Positions 47,151 to 61,333 of a DNA stretch of 64,000 nt are shown here, piece after piece. The stretch covers positions 42,952,501-43,016,500 of the forward strand of contig OX940863.1 of assembly GCA_954871525.1 (NCBI GenBank). Direction: 5' to 3'. The stretch's first letter is position 1. Each line of letters starts with the position of its first letter. The notes under the pieces were generated by a model. It was not told the origin of the DNA. It saw only the letters and a program-made list of their open reading frames with translations, and did no database searches. The DNA comes from Parietaria judaica (Eukaryota; Streptophyta; Magnoliopsida; Rosales; Urticaceae). The translations under genes were made by a program, and so were the position numbers.

Positions 47151-48941
47151 TAATGTGTAATTGTATCACATTTACTTATTTTAATACCTAAACAGCGAAG
47201 AGCTATCACCTAGTTTCTATATCAAGCCGTTAATGGGTTAAAACTTTTAACGAAAAGTGTTAAAAATTGGTTTTCCTACGAAAGAAAATACGATGCGTTC
47301 TTGATTAAATTTGAGTTCCTAGACCTTATTTAGGGTGGTATTATTTTTAAATTGGTTTGTTTTGGCATTGAACGTATTTCGAGCTCTTTTAAAATCTAGT
47401 TTCAACAATTAACACGTTCTCCAAAAAAAACAGAGTCTTTTTCCCATTTTACGCGAAAGAACTCTAATTAAAAGATATTTTAAACAAAAAATGAACTTAT
47501 AAATGCTAATAATGTGTAATTTTATTTCATTAACTTATTTTAATCCGTAAATTGCGAAGCACTATCTCCTAATTTCTATATGAAGCCGAGAACGGGTTAA
47601 AATCTTTACCGAAAAGTGTTAAAAATTGGTTATCTTACGAGAGCAAATAGATGCGTTCTTGATGATATTTGAGTTGCTAGACCTTCTTTAGGTTGGTATT
47701 ATTATAAATTGGGTTAGTTTTGGAATTAAAAGTATTTGGAGCTCTCTTAACATCCAATTTCAACAATTAATGCGTGCTCGAAATAAAACTGAGTCTTTTT
47801 CCCATTTTCCGAGAAAGAACCCTAATTAAACGATATTTTAAACATAAAATGAACTTCAAAATAATTAATAATATGTAATTGTATCACTTTTACTTATTTT
47901 AATACCTAAACAACGAAGAGCTATCTCGTAGTTTCTATATCAAGCCGTTAATGGGTTAAAACTTTTAACGAAAAGTGTTAAAAATTGGTTTTCTTACGAG
48001 AGCAAATACGATGCGTTCTTGATGAAATTTGAGTTCCTAGACCTTGTTTAGGGTGGTATTATTATAAATTGGGTTAGTTTTGGCATTGAAAGTTTTTCGA
48101 GCTCTCTTAAAATCTAGTTTCAACAATTAACGCGTCCTCCAAAAAAACAGAGTCTTTTTCCCATTTTACGCGAAAGAACTATAATTTAAAGATATTTTAA
48201 ACAAAAAATGAACTTAACAATGCTTAATAATGTGTAATTTTATTACAATAACTTATTTTAATCCTTAAATTGTGAATCACTATCTCCTAATTTCTATATG
48301 AAGCCGAGAATGGGTTAAAATCTTTACCGAAAAGTGTTAAAAATTGGTTATCTTACGAGAGCAAATACGATGCGTTCTTGATGAAATTTGAGTTGCTAGA
48401 CCTTCTTTAGGTTGGTATTATTATAAATTGAGTTAGTTTTATAATTAAAAGTTTTTGGAGCTCTCTTAAAATCCAGTTTCAACAATTAATGCGTGCTCCA
48501 AAAAAAACTGAGTCTTTTTCCCATTTTCCGAGAAAGAACCTTAATTAAACGACATTTTAAACAACAAACGAACTTAAAAATGCTTAATAATGTGTAATTG
48601 TATAACATTTACTTATTTTAATACTTAAACAACGAAGAGCTATCTCCTAGTTTCTGTATCAAGCCGTTAATCGGTTAAAAGTTTTAACGAAAAGTGTTAA
48701 AAATTGGTTTTCTTAAGAGACCAAATACGATGCGTTCTTGATGAAATTTGAGTTCCTAGACCTTGTTAAGGGTGGTATTATTATAAATTGGGTTAGTTTT
48801 GGCATTGAAAGTTTTTCGAGCTCTCTTAAAATCTAGTTTCAACAATTAACGCGTCCTCCAAAAGTCTTTTTCCCATTTTACGCCAAAGAACTCTAATTAA
48901 AAGATATTTTAAACAAAAAAAATGAACTTAAAAATGCTTAA

Positions 48942-49299
48942 TAATGTGTAATTTTATTACATTAACTTATTTTATCCCTAAATTGCGAAGCACTATCTCC
49001 TAGTTTCTATATGAAGCCGTGAACGGGTTAAAATCTTTACCGAAAAGTGTTAAAAATTGGTTATTTTACGAGAGCAAATACGATGCGTTCTTGATGAAAT
49101 TTGAGTTGCTAGACCTTATTTTGGGTGGTATTATTATAAATTGGGTTAGTTTTGGAATTAAAAGTTTTTGGAGCTCTCTTAAAATCCAGTTTCAACAGTT
49201 AATGCGTGCTAAAAAAAAACTGAGTCTTTTTCCCATTTTCTGAGAAAGAACCCTAATTAAACGATATTTTAAACATCAAATGAACTTCAAAATGCTTAA
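48942..49299. repeat. A monomer with in-frame stop lost (open frame 49019-49243)
   Basis: 358 bp. It is nearly identical to 30368-30725, including GGTTATTTTACGAG, CAACAGTTAATGCG and GCTAAAAAAAAACTG; it differs by CCTTATTTTGGG (Ile for Leu at codon 34). The 74-codon frame is inherited by segment duplication and not evidence of coding. Confidence 0.8.
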
Positions 49300-49659
49300 T
49301 AATGTGTAATTGTATCACATTTACTTTATTTAATACCTAAACAGCGAAGAGCTATCACCTAGTTTCTATATCAAGCCGTTAATGGGTTAAAACTTTTAAC
49401 GAAAAGTATTAAAAATTGGTTTTCTTACGAGAGCAAATACGATGCGTTCTTGATGAAATTTGAGTTCCTAGACCTTCTTTAAGGTGGTATTATTATAAAT
49501 TGGGTTTTTTTTGGCATTGAAAGTTTTTCGAGCTCTCTTAAAATCTAGTTTCAACAATTAACGCGTCCTCCAAAAAAAACTGAGTCTTTTTCCCATTTTA
49601 CGCGAAAGAACTCTAATTAAAAGATATTTTAAACAAAAAATGAACTTAAAAATGCTTAA

Positions 49660-50018
49660 TAATGTGTAATTTTATTACATTAACTTATTTTATCCCTAAA
49701 TTGCGAAGCACTATCTCCTAGTTTCTATATGAAGCCGTGAACGGGTTAAAATCTTCACCGAAAAGTGTTAAAAATTGGTTATCTTACGAGAGCAAATACG
49801 ATGCGTTCTTGATGAAATTTGAGTTGCTAGACCTTATTTAGGTTGGTATTATTATAAATTGGGTTAGTTTTGGAATTAAAAGTTTTTGGAGCTCTCTTAA
49901 AATCCAGTTTCAACAATTAATGCGTGCTCCAAAAAAAACTGAGTATTTTTCCCATTTTACGCGAAAGAACTCTAATTAAAAGATATTTTAAACAAAAAAT
50001 GAACTTAACAATGCTTAA
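49660..50018. repeat. Chimeric A/B monomer
   Basis: The head matches the A at 32509 (ATCTTCACCG, CCTTATTTAGG, TTAATGCGTGCTCC) and the tail matches the B at 32868 (GAGTATTTTTCCC, ACGCGAAAG, ACTTAACAATG). The junction is at the A-run, about 49930-49950. It removes one monomer length relative to 32509-33226 and creates an A-A neighbour pair. Confidence 0.9.
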
Positions 50019-52175
50019 TAATGTGTAATTTTATTACATTAACTTATTTTAATCCCTAAATTGCGAAGCACTATCTCCTAGTTTCTATATGAAGCCGAGA
50101 AAGGGTTAAAATCTTTACCGAAAAGTGTTAAAAATTGGTTATCTTACGAGAGCAAATACAAAGCGTTCTTGATAAAATTTGAGTTGCTAGACCTTCTTTA
50201 GGGTGCTATTATTATAAATTGGGTTAGTTTTGGCATTAAAAGTTTTTGGAGCTCTCTTAAAATCAAGTTTCAACAATTAATGCGTGCTCCAAAAAAAACT
50301 GAGTCTTTTTCCCATTTTCCGAGATAGAACCCTAGTTAAACGATATTTTAAACAACAAATGAACTTAAAAAATTTTAATCATGTGTAATTGTATCACATT
50401 TACTTATTTTAATACCTAAACAGCGAAGAGCTATCTCCTAGTTTCTATATCAAGCCGTTAATGGCTTAAAACTTTTAACGAAAAGTGTTAAAAATTGGAT
50501 TTCTTACGAGACCAAATATTATGCGCTCTTGATGAAATTTGAGTTCATAGACCTTGTTTAGGGTGGTATTATTATAAATTGGGTTAGTTTTGGCATTGAA
50601 AGTTTTTCGAGCTCTCTTAAAATCTAGTTTCAACAATTAACGCGTCCTCCAAAAAAAAAAAGTCTTTTTACCATTTTACGCGAAAGAACTCTAATTAAAA
50701 GATATTTTAAACAAAACATGAACTTAACAATGCTTAATAATGTGTAATTTTATTACATTAACTTATTTTAATCCCTAAATTGCGAAGCACTATCTCCTAG
50801 TTTCTATATGAAGCCGAGAAAGGGTTAAAATCTTTACCGAAAAGTGTTAAAAATTGGTTATCTTACGAGAGCAAATACAAAGCGTTCTTGATAAAATTTG
50901 AGTTGCTAGACCTTCTTTAGGGTGCTATTATTATAAATTGGGTTAGTTTTGGCATTAAAAGTTTTTGGAGCTCTCTTAAAATCAAGTTTCAACAATTAAT
51001 GCGTGCTCCAAAAAAAACTGAGTCCTTTTCCCATTTTCCGAGAAAGAACCCTAGTTAAACGATATTTTAAACAACAAATGAACTTAAAAAATTTTAATCA
51101 TGTGTAATTGTATCACATTTACTTATTTTAATACCTAAACAGCGAAGAGCTATCTCCTAGTTTCTATATCAAGCCGTTAATGGCTTAAAACTTTTAACGA
51201 AAAGTGTTAAAAATTGAATTTCTTACGAGACCAAATATTATGCGCTCTTGATGAAATTTGAGTTCATAGACCTTGTTTAGGGTGGTATTATTATAAATTG
51301 GGTTAGTTTTGGCATTGAAAGTTTTTCGAGCTCTCTTAAAATCTAGTTTCAACAATTAACGCGTCCTCCAAAAAAACAGAGTCTTTTTACCATTTTACGC
51401 GAAAGAACTCTAATTAAAAGATATTTTAAACAAAACATGAACTTAACAATGCTTAATAATGTGTAATTTTATTACATTAACTTATTTTAATCCCTAAATT
51501 GCGAAGCACTATCTCCTAGTTTCTATATGAAGCCGAGAAAGGGTTAAAATCTTTACCGAAAAGTGTTAAAAATTGGTTATCTTACGAGAGCAAATACAAA
51601 GCGTTCTTGATAAAATTTGAGTTGCTAGACCTTCTTTAGGGTGGTATTATTATAAATTGGGTTAGTTTTGGCATTAAAAGTTTTTGGAGCTCTCTTAAAA
51701 TCCAGTTTCAACAATTAATGCGTGCTCCAAAAAAAACTGAGTCTTTTTCCCATTTTCCGAGAAAGAACCCTAGTTAAACGATATTTTAAACAACAAATGA
51801 ACTTAAAAAATTTTAATCATGTGTAATTGTATCACATTTACTTATTTTAATACCTAAACAGCGAAGAGCTATCTCCTAGTTTCTATATCAAGCCGTTAAT
51901 GGCTTAAAACTTTTAACGAAAAGTGTTAAAATTTGGATTTCTTACGAGACCAAATATGATGCGTTCTTGATGAAATTTGAGTTCATAGACCTTGTTTAGG
52001 GTGGTATTATTATAAATTGGGTTAGTTTTGGCATTGAAAGTTTTTCGAGCTCTCTTAAAATCTAGTTTCAACAATTAACGCGTCCTCCAAAAAAACAGAG
52101 TGTTTTTACCATTTTACGCGAAAGAACTCTAATTAAAAGATATTTTAAACAAAACATGAACTTAACAATGCTTAA
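50019..52175. repeat. Three tandem 719 bp A-B dimers
   Basis: Dimers at 50019-50737, 50738-51456 and 51457-52175, all exactly 719 bp. The A has GCCGAGAAAGGG and AATACAAAGCG; the B has TTTTAATCATG, AATGGCTTAAAAC and GAGTTCATAGACC. They match 33227-33945, where a similar 719 bp dimer occurs once and is followed by a 712 bp relative, so this dimer expanded here. Confidence 0.9.
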
Positions 52176-55026
52176 TAATGTGTAATTTTATTACATTAAC
52201 TTATTTTAATCCCTAAATTGCGAAGCACTATCTCCTAGTTTCTATATGAAGCCTAGAATGGGTTAAAATCTTTACCGAAAAGTGTTAAAAATTGGTTATC
52301 TTACGAGAGCAAATACAATGCGATCTTGATGAAATTTGAGTTGCTAGACCTTCTTTAGGGTGGTATTATTATAAATTGGGTTAGTTTTGGCATTAAAAGT
52401 TTTTGGAGCTCTCTTAAAATCCAGTTTCAACAATTAATGCGTGCTCCAAAAAAAACTGAGTCTTTTTCCCATTTTCCGAGAAAGAACCCTAATTAAACGA
52501 TATTTTAAACATCAAATGAACTTCAAAATACTTAATAATGTGTAATTGTATCACTTTTACTTATTTTAATACCTAAACAGCTTAGAGCTATCTCCTAGTT
52601 TCTATATCAAGCCGTTAATGGCTTAAAACTTTTAACGAAAAGTGTTAAAAATTGGATTTCTTACGAGACCAAATACGATGCGTTCTTGATGAAATTTGAG
52701 TTCCTAGACCTTGTTTAGGGTGGTATTATTATAAATTGGGTTAGTTTTGGCATTGAAAGTTTTTAGAGCTCTCTTAAAATCTAGTTTCAACAATTAACGC
52801 GTCCTCCAAAAGTCTTTTTCCCATTTAACGCGAAAGAACTTTTATTAAAAGATATTTTAAACAAAAAATGAACTTAAAAATGCTTAATAATATGTAATTT
52901 TATTACATTAACTTATTTTAATCCCTAAATTGCGAAGCATTATCTCCTAATTTCTATATGAAGCAGAGAACGGGTTAAAATCTTTACCGACAAGTGTTAA
53001 AAACTGGTTATCTTACGAGAGCAAATACGATGCGTTCTTGATGAAATTTGAGTTGCTAGACCTTCTTTAGGGTGGTATTATTATAAATATGGTTAGTTTT
53101 GGCATTAAAAGTTTTTGGAGCTCTCTTAAAATCCAGTTTCAACAATTAATGCGTGCTCCAAAAAAAAATGAGTCTTTTTCCCATTTTCCGAGAAAGAACC
53201 CTAATTAAACGATATTTTAAACATCAAATGAACTTCAAAATACTTAATAATGTGTAATTGTATCACTTTTACTTATTTTAATACCTAAACAGCTTAGAGC
53301 TATCTCCTAGTTTCTATATCAAGCCGTTAATGGCTTAAAACTTTTAACGAAAAGTGTTAAAAATTGGATTTCTTACGAGACCAAATACGATGCGTTCTTG
53401 ATGAAATTTGAGTTCCTAGACCTTGTTTAGGGTGGTATTATTATAAATTGGGTTAGTTTTGGCATTGAAAGTTTTTAGAGCTCTCTTAAAATCTAGTTTC
53501 AACAATTAACGCGTCCTCCAAAAGTCTTTTTCCCATTTAACGCGAAAGAACTTTTATTAAAAGATATTTTAAACAAAAAATGAACTTAAAAATGCTTAAT
53601 AATATGTAATTTTATTACATTAACTTATTTTAATCCCTAAATTGCGAAGCATTATCTCCTAATTTCTATATGAAGCAGAGAACGGGTTAAAATCTTTACC
53701 GACAAGTGTTAAAAACTGGTTATCTTACGAGAGCAAATACGATGCGTTCTTGATGAAATTTGAGTTGCTAGACCTTCTTTAGGGTGGTATTATTATAAAT
53801 ATGGTTAGTTTTGGCATTAAAAGTTTTTGGAGCTCTCTTAAAATCCAGTTTCAACAATTAATGCGTGCTCCAAAAAAAACTGAGTCTTTTTCCCATTTTC
53901 CGAGAAAGAACCCTAATTAAACGATATTTTAAACAACAAACGAACTTAAAAATGCTTAATAATGAGTAATTGTATCACATTTACTTATGTTAATACCTAA
54001 ACAGCGAAGAGCTATCTCCTAGTTTCTATATCAAGCCGTTAATGGGTTAAAACTTTTAACGAAAAGTGTTAAAAATTGGATTTCTTACGAGACCAAATAC
54101 GATGCGTTCTTGATGAAATTTGAGTTCCTAGACCTTGTTTAGGGTGGTATTATTATAAATTGGGTTAGTTTTGGCATTGAAAGTTTTTCGAGCTCTCTTA
54201 AAATCTAGTTTCAACAATTAACGCGTCCTACAAAAGTCTTTTTACCATTTTACGCGAAAGAACTCTTATTAAAAGATATTTTAAACAAAAAATGAACTTA
54301 AAAATGCGTAATAATGTGTAATTTTATTACATTAACTTATTTTAATCCCTAAATTGCGAAGCACTATCTCCTAATTTCTATATAAAGCCGAACGGGTTAA
54401 AATCTTTACCGAAAAGTGTTAAAAACTGGTTATCTTACGAGAGCAAATACGATGCGTTCTTGATGAAATTTGAGTTGCTAGACCTTCTTTAGGGTGTTAT
54501 TATTATAAATTGGGTTAGTTTTGGCATTAAAATCTTTTGGAGCTCTCTTAAAATCCAGTTTCAACAATTAATGCGTGCTCCAAAAAAAACTGAGTCTTTT
54601 TTCCATTTTCCGAGAAAGAACCCTAATTAAACGATATTTTAAACAACAAAAGAACTTAAAAATGCTTAATAATGTGTAATTGTATAACATTTACTTATTT
54701 TAATCCCTAATAGCGAAGACCTATCTCGTAGTTTCTATATCAAGCCGTTAATTCGTTAAAATATTTACCGAAAAGTGTTAAAAATTGGATTTCTTACGAG
54801 AACAATACGATGCGTTCTTGATGAAATTTGAGTTCCTAGACCTTGTTTAGGGTGGTATTATTATAAATTGGGTTAGTTTTGGCATTGAAAGTTTTTCGAG
54901 CTCTCTTAAAATCTAGTTTCAACAATTTACGCGTCCTCCAAAAAAACAGAGTCTTTTTCCCATTTTACGCGAAAGAACTCTAATTAAAAGATATTTTAAA
55001 CAAAAAATGAACTTAACAATGCTTAA
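52176..55026. repeat. Expanded six-monomer HOR unit (eight monomers)
   Basis: 2,851 bp; monomers at 52176, 52536, 52888, 53248, 53600, 53960, 54312 and 54670. The order is that of the six-mers at 34658-41787, but the pair in slots two and three is present twice (52536-53247 and 53248-53959, each 712 bp). The last B (54670) has a replaced head, see findings. Confidence 0.9.
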
Positions 55027-58000
55027 TAATGTGTAATTTTATTACATTAACTTATTTTAATCCCTAAATTGCGAAGCACTATCTCCTAATTTCTACATGA
55101 AGCCGAGAATGGGTTAAAATCTTTACCGAAAAGTGTTAAAAATTGGTTATCTTACGAGAGCAAATACAATGCGTTCTTGATGAAATTTGAGTTTCTAGAC
55201 CTTCTTTAGGGTGGTATTATTATAAATTGGGTTAGTTTTGGCATTAAAAGTTTTTGGAGCTCTCTTAAAATCCAGTTTCAACAATTAATGCGTGCTCCAA
55301 AAAAAACTGAGTCTTTTTCCCATTTTCCGAGAAAGAACCCTAGTTAAACGATATTTTAAACAACAAATGAACTTAAAATTTTTTAATCATGTGTAATTGT
55401 ATCACATTTACTTATTTTAATACCTAAACAGCGAAGAGCTATCTCCTAGTTTCTATATCAAGCCGTTAATGGGTTAAAATTTTAACGAAAAGTGTTAAAA
55501 ATTGGATTTCTTACGAGACCAAATACGATGCGTTCTTGATGAAATTTGAGTTCCTAGACCTTGTTTAGGGTGGTATTATTATAAATTGGGTTAGTTTTGG
55601 CATTAAAAGTTTTTCGAGCTCTCTTAAAATCTAGTTTCAACAATTAACGCGTCCTCCAAAAGTGTTTTTCCCATTTTACGCGAAAGAACTCTTATTAAAA
55701 GATATTTAAAAAAAAAAGAACTTAAAAATGCTTAATAATATGTAAATTTATTACATTAACTTATTTTAATCCCTAAATTGCGAAGCACTATCTCCTAATA
55801 TCTATATGAAGCCGAGAACGGGTTAAAATCTTTTCCGAAAAGTGTTAAAAATTGGTTATCGTACGAAAGCAAATACGATGCGTTCTTGATGAAATTTGAG
55901 TTGCTAGACCTTCATTACGGTGATTTTATTATAAATTGAGTTATTTTTGGCATTAAAAGTTTTTGGAGCTCCCTAAAAACGCAGTTTCAACAATTAATGC
56001 GTGCTCCAAAAAAACTGAGTCTTTTTCCCATTTTCCGAGAAAGAACCCTAGTTAAACGATATTTTAAACAACAAATGAACTTAAAATTTTTTAATCATGT
56101 GTAATTGTATCACATTTACTTATTTTAATACCTAAACAGCGAAGAGATATCTCCTAGTTTCTATATCAAGCCGTTAATGGCTTAAAACTTTTAACGAAAA
56201 GTGTTAAAAATTGGATTTCTTACGAGACCAAATACGATGTGTTCTTGATGAAATTTGAGGTCTTAGATCTTGTTTAGGGTGGTATTATTATAAATTGGGT
56301 TAGTTTTGGCATTGAAAGTTTTTCGAGCTCTCTTAAAATCTAGTTTCAACAATTAACGCGTCCTCCAAAAGTCTTTTTCTCATTTTACGCGAAAGAACTC
56401 TTATTAAAAGATATTTTAAACAAAAAATGAACTTAAAAATGCTTAATAATGTGTAATTTTTCTACATTAACTTATTTTAATCCCTAAATTGCGAAGCAAT
56501 ATCTCCTAATTTCTATATGAAGCCGAGAACGGGTTAAAATCTTTACCGAAAAGTGTTAAAAACTGGTTATCTTACGAGAGCAAATACGATGCGTTCTTGA
56601 TGAAATTTGAGTTGCTAGACCTTATTTAGGGTGGTATTATTATAAATTGGGTTAGTTTTGACATTAAAAGTTTTTGGAGCGCTCTAAAAATCTAGTTTCA
56701 ACAATTAATGCGTGCTCCAACAAAAAAAACTGAGTGTTTTTCCCATTTTCCGAGAAAGAACCCTAATTAAACGATATTTTAAACAACAAACGAACTTAAA
56801 AATGCTTAATAATGTGTAATTGTATCACATTTACTTATTTTAATACCTAAACAGCGAAGAGCTGTCTCCTAGTTTCTATATCAAGCCGTTAATGGGTTAA
56901 AACTTTTAACGAAAAGTGTTAAAAATTGGATTTCTTACGAGACCAAATACGATGCGTTCTTGATGAAATTTGAGTTCCTAGACCTTGTTTAGGGTGGTAT
57001 TATTATAAATTGGGTTAGTTTTGGCATTGAAAGTTTTTCGAGCTCTCTTAAAATCTAGTTTCAACAATTAACGTGTCCTCCAAAAGTCTTTTTCCCATTT
57101 TACGCGAAAGAACTCTTATTAAAAGATATTTTAAACAAAAAATGAACTTAAAAATGCTTAATAACATGTAATTTTATTAAATTAACTTATTTTAATCCCT
57201 AAATTGCGAAGCACTATCTCCTAATTTCTATATGAAGCCGAGAACGGGTTAAAATCTTTACCTAAAAGTGTTAAAAAATGGTTATCTTACGAGAGCAAAT
57301 ACGATGCGTTCTTGATGAAATTTGAGTTGCTAGACCTTCTTTAGGGTGGTATTATTATAAATTGGGTTAGTTTTGGCATTAAAAGTTTTTGGAGCTCTAT
57401 TAAAATCCAGTTTCAACAATTAATGCGTGCTCCAAAAAAAACTGAGTCTTTTTCCCATTTTCCGAGAAAGAACCCTAGTTAAACGATATTTTAAACAACA
57501 AATGAACTTAAAATTTTTTAATCATGTGTAATTGTATCACATTTACTTATTTTAATACCTAAACAACGAAGAGCTATCTCCTAGTTTCTATATCAAGCCG
57601 TTAATGGCTTAAAACTTTTAACGAAAAGTGTTAAAAATTGGATTTCTTACGAGACCAAATACGATGCGTTCTTGATAAAATTTGAGTTACTAGACCTTGT
57701 TTAGGGTGGTATTATTATAAATTGGGTTAGTTTTGGCATTGAAAGTTTTTCGAGCTCTCTTAAAATCTAGTTTCAACAATTAACGCGTCCTCCAAAAGTC
57801 TTTTTCCCATTTTACCGCGAAAGAACTCTTATTAAAAGATATTTTAAACAAAAAATGAAATTAAAAATGCTTAATAATCTGTAATTTTCTTACATTAACT
57901 TATATTAATCCCTAAATTGTGAAGCACTATCTCCTAATTTCTATATGAAGCCGAGAACGGGTTAAAATCTTTACCGAAAAGTGTTAAAAACTGGTTATCT

Positions 58001-61000
58001 TACGAGAGCAAATACGATGCGTTCTTGATTAAATTTGAGTTGCTAGACCTTCTTTAGGGTGGTATTATTATAAATTGGGTTATTTTTGACCTTAAAAGTT
58101 TTTGGAGCGCTCTTAAAATCTAGTTTCAACAATTAATGCGGGCTCCAAAAAAAACTGAGTCTTTTTCCCATTTTCCGAGAAAGAACCCTAATTAAACGAT
58201 ATTTTAAACAACAAACGAACTTAAAAATGCTTAATAATGTGTAATTGTATCACATTTACTTATTTTAATACCTAAACAGCGAAGAGCTATCTCCTAGTTT
58301 CTATATCAAGCCGTTAATGGGTTAAAACTTTTAACGAAAAGTGTTAAAAATTGGATTTCTTACGAGACCAAATACGATGCGTTCTTGATGAAATTTGAGT
58401 TCCTAGACCTTGTTTAGGGTGGTATTATTATAAATTGGGTTAGTTTTGGCATTGAAAGTTTTTCGAGCTCTCTTAAACTCTAGTTTCAACAATTAACGCG
58501 TCCTCCAAAAGTCTTTTTCCCATTTTACGCGAAAGAACTCTTATTAAAAGATATTTTAAACAAAAAATGAACTTAAAAATGCTTAATAATATGTAATTTT
58601 ATTACATTAACTTATTTTAATCCCTAAATTGCGAAGCACTATCTCCTAATTTCTATATGAAGCCGAGAACGGGTTAAAATCTTTACCGAAAAGTGTTAAA
58701 ATTTGGTTATCTTACGGGAGCAAATACGATGCGTTCTTGATTAAACTTGAGTTGCTAGACCTTCTTTAGGGTGGTATTATTATAAATTGGGTTTTTTTTG
58801 GCATTAAAAGTTTTTGGAGCTCTCTTAAATCTAGTTTCAACAATTAATGCGTGATCCAAAAAAAACTGAGTCTTTTTCCCATTTTCCGAGAAAGAACCCT
58901 AATTAAACGATATTTTAAAAAACAAATGAACTTTAAAATGCTTAATAAAGTGTAATTGTATCACATTTACTTATTTTAATACATAAACAGCGAAGAGCCA
59001 TCTCCTAGATTTTATATCAAGCCATTAATGGGTTAAAACTTTTAACGAAAAGTGTTAAAAATTGGTTTTCTTACGAGAGTAAATACGATACGTTCTTGAT
59101 GAAATTTGAGTTCCTAGACCTTCTTTAGGGTGGAATTATTATAAATAGAGTTAGATTTGGCATTGAAAGTTTTTTGAGCTCTCTTAAAATCTAGTTTCAA
59201 CAATTAACGCGTCCTCCAAAAAAAACTGAGTCTTTTTCCCATTTTACGCGAAAGAGCACTAATTAAAATATATTTTAAACAAAAAAATGAACTTAAAAAT
59301 GCTTAATAATGTGTAATTTTATTACATTAACTTATTTTAATCCCTAAATTGCGAAGCACTATCTCCTTGTTTCTATATGAAGCCGTTAACGGGTTAAAAT
59401 CTGGACTGAAAGTGTTAAAAATTGGTTATCTTACGAGAGCAAATACGATGCGTTCCTGATGAAATTTGAGTTGCTAGACCATCTTTAGGGTGGTATTATT
59501 ATAAATTGGGTTATTTTTGGCATTAAAAGTTTTTGGAGCTCTCTTAAAATCCAATTTCAACAATTAATGCGTGCTCCAAAATAAACTGAGTCTTTTTCCC
59601 ATTTTCCGAGAAAGAACCCTAATTAAACAATATTTTATACAACAAACGAACTTAAAAATGCGTAATAATGTGTAATTGTATCACATTTACTTATTTTAAT
59701 ACCTAAACAGCGAAGAGCTATCTCCTAGTTTCTATATCAATCCGTTAATGGGTTAAAACTTTTAACGAAAAGTGTTAAAAATTGGATTTCTTACGAGACC
59801 AAATACGATGCGTTCTTGATGGAATTTGAGTTCCTAGACCTTGTTTAGGGTGGTATTATTATAAATTGGGTTAGTTTTGGCATTGAAAGTTTTTCGAGCT
59901 CTCTTAAAATCTAGTTTCAACAATTAACGCGTCCTACAAAAGTCTTTTTCCCATTTTACGCGAAAGAACTTTTATTAAAAGATATTTTAAACAAAAATTG
60001 AACTTAAAAATGCTTTATAATATGTAATTTTATTCCATTAACTTATTTTAATCCCTAAATTGCGAAGCACTATCTCCTAATTTCTATATGAAGCCGAGAC
60101 GGGTTAAAATCTTTACCGGAAACTGTTAAAAATTGGTTATCTTACGAGAGCAAATACGATGCGTTCTTGATGAAATTTGAGTTGCTAGACCTTCTTTAGG
60201 GTGGTATTATTATAAATTGGGTTATTTTTGGCATTAATAGTTTTTGGAGCTCTCTTAAAATCCAGTTTCAACAATTAATGCGTGCTAAAAAAAAAACTGA
60301 GTCTTTTTCCCATTTTCCGAGAAAGAACCCTAATTAAACTATATTTTAAACAACAAATGAACTTCAAAATTATTAATAATGTGAAATTGTATCCCATTTA
60401 CTTATTTGAATACCTAAACAGTGAAGAGCTATCTCCTAGTTTCTATATCAAGCCGTTAATGGGTTAAAATTTTTAACAAAAACTATGAAAAATTGGTTTT
60501 CTTACGAGAGCAAATACGATGCGTTCTTGGTTAAATTTGAGTTCCTATAACTTCTTTAGGGTGGTATTATTATAAATTGGGTTATTTTTGGCATTGAAAG
60601 TTTTTCGAGCTCTTTTAAAATCTAGTTTCAACAATTAACGTGTCCTACAAAAAAAATTGAGTCTTTTTCCCATTTTAAGCGAAACAACTCTAAGTAAAAG
60701 ATATTTTAAACAAAAAATGAACTTAAAAATTCTTAATAATGTGTAATTTTATTACATTAACTTTTTAATCCCTAAATTACGAAGCACTATCTCCTAGTTT
60801 CTATATGAAGCAGTGAACGGGTTAAAATCTTTACCGAAAAGTGTTAAAACTTGGTTATCTTACGAGAGCAAATACGATGCGTTCTTGATGAAATTTGAGT
60901 TGCTAGACCTTCTTTAGGGTGGTATTATTATAAATTGGGTTTTTTTGGCATTAAAAGTTTTTGGAGCTCTCTTAAATCTAGTTTCAACAATTAATGCGTG

Positions 61001-61333
61001 CTCCAAAAAAAACTTAGTCTTTTTCCCATTTTCCGAGAAAGAACCCTAATTAAACGATATTTTTAAAAAAAATGAACTTAAAAATGCTTAATAAAGTGTA
61101 ATTGTATCACATTTACTTATTTTAATACCTAAACAGCGAAGAGCCATCTCCTAGTTTTTATATCAAGCCATTAATGGGTTAAAACTTTTAACGAAAAGTG
61201 TTAAAAATTGGTTTTCTTACGAGAGCAAATACGATGCGTTCTTGATGAAATTTGAGTTCCTAGACCTTCTTTAGGGTGTAATTATTATAAATTGAGTTAT
61301 TTTTGGCATTGAAAGTTTTTTTAGCTCTCTTAC
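55027..61333. repeat. Most diverged satellite, degenerate four-monomer order
   Basis: Monomer starts are 55027, 55387, 55736, 56095, 56447, 56810, 57162, 57522, 57875, 58235, 58587, 58946, 59307, 59666, 60018, 60377, 60737 and 61092. A weak four-monomer order of about 1,425 bp is visible: B with TTTTTTAATCATG at 56095 and 57522, and A with GGAGCGCTC at 56447 and 57875. Further right, only the A-B dimer remains. Many private changes, including lost GAGCTC sites, indicate weak homogenisation. Confidence 0.85.
61092..61333. repeat. B monomer truncated by ~115 bp deletion
   Basis: After TTTTTTTAGCTCTCTTA, near 61331, the sequence joins directly into the head of the next A (ATTTTATTACATTAAC). The last third of B and the first bases of A are missing. 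The spacing from this B head to the next is 596 bp instead of about 711. Confidence 0.92.

Larger units (their letters stand above)
46062..50018. repeat. Diverged dimers with a displaced duplicated segment
   Basis: Monomer starts are 46062, 46421, 46772, 47151, 47510, 47869, 48228, 48588, 48942, 49300 and 49660. From about 47640 to 48941 the sequence shares rare variants with about 25560-26850; from 48942 to 49659 it matches 30368-31085; the last monomer is an A/B chimera. The region is thus a patchwork of pieces that occur in another order to the left. Confidence 0.87.

Noticed and set aside
60282..60467. 61-codon open frame across an A tail and B head
   Set aside because: It uses a different reading frame from the other four and crosses the monomer junction. 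It is open only through point changes and a longer A-run in this diverged pair.
61092..61333. Transposon insertion at the truncated monomer
   Set aside because: The junction is a plain deletion into the next A head with no foreign sequence, terminal repeats or target duplication.
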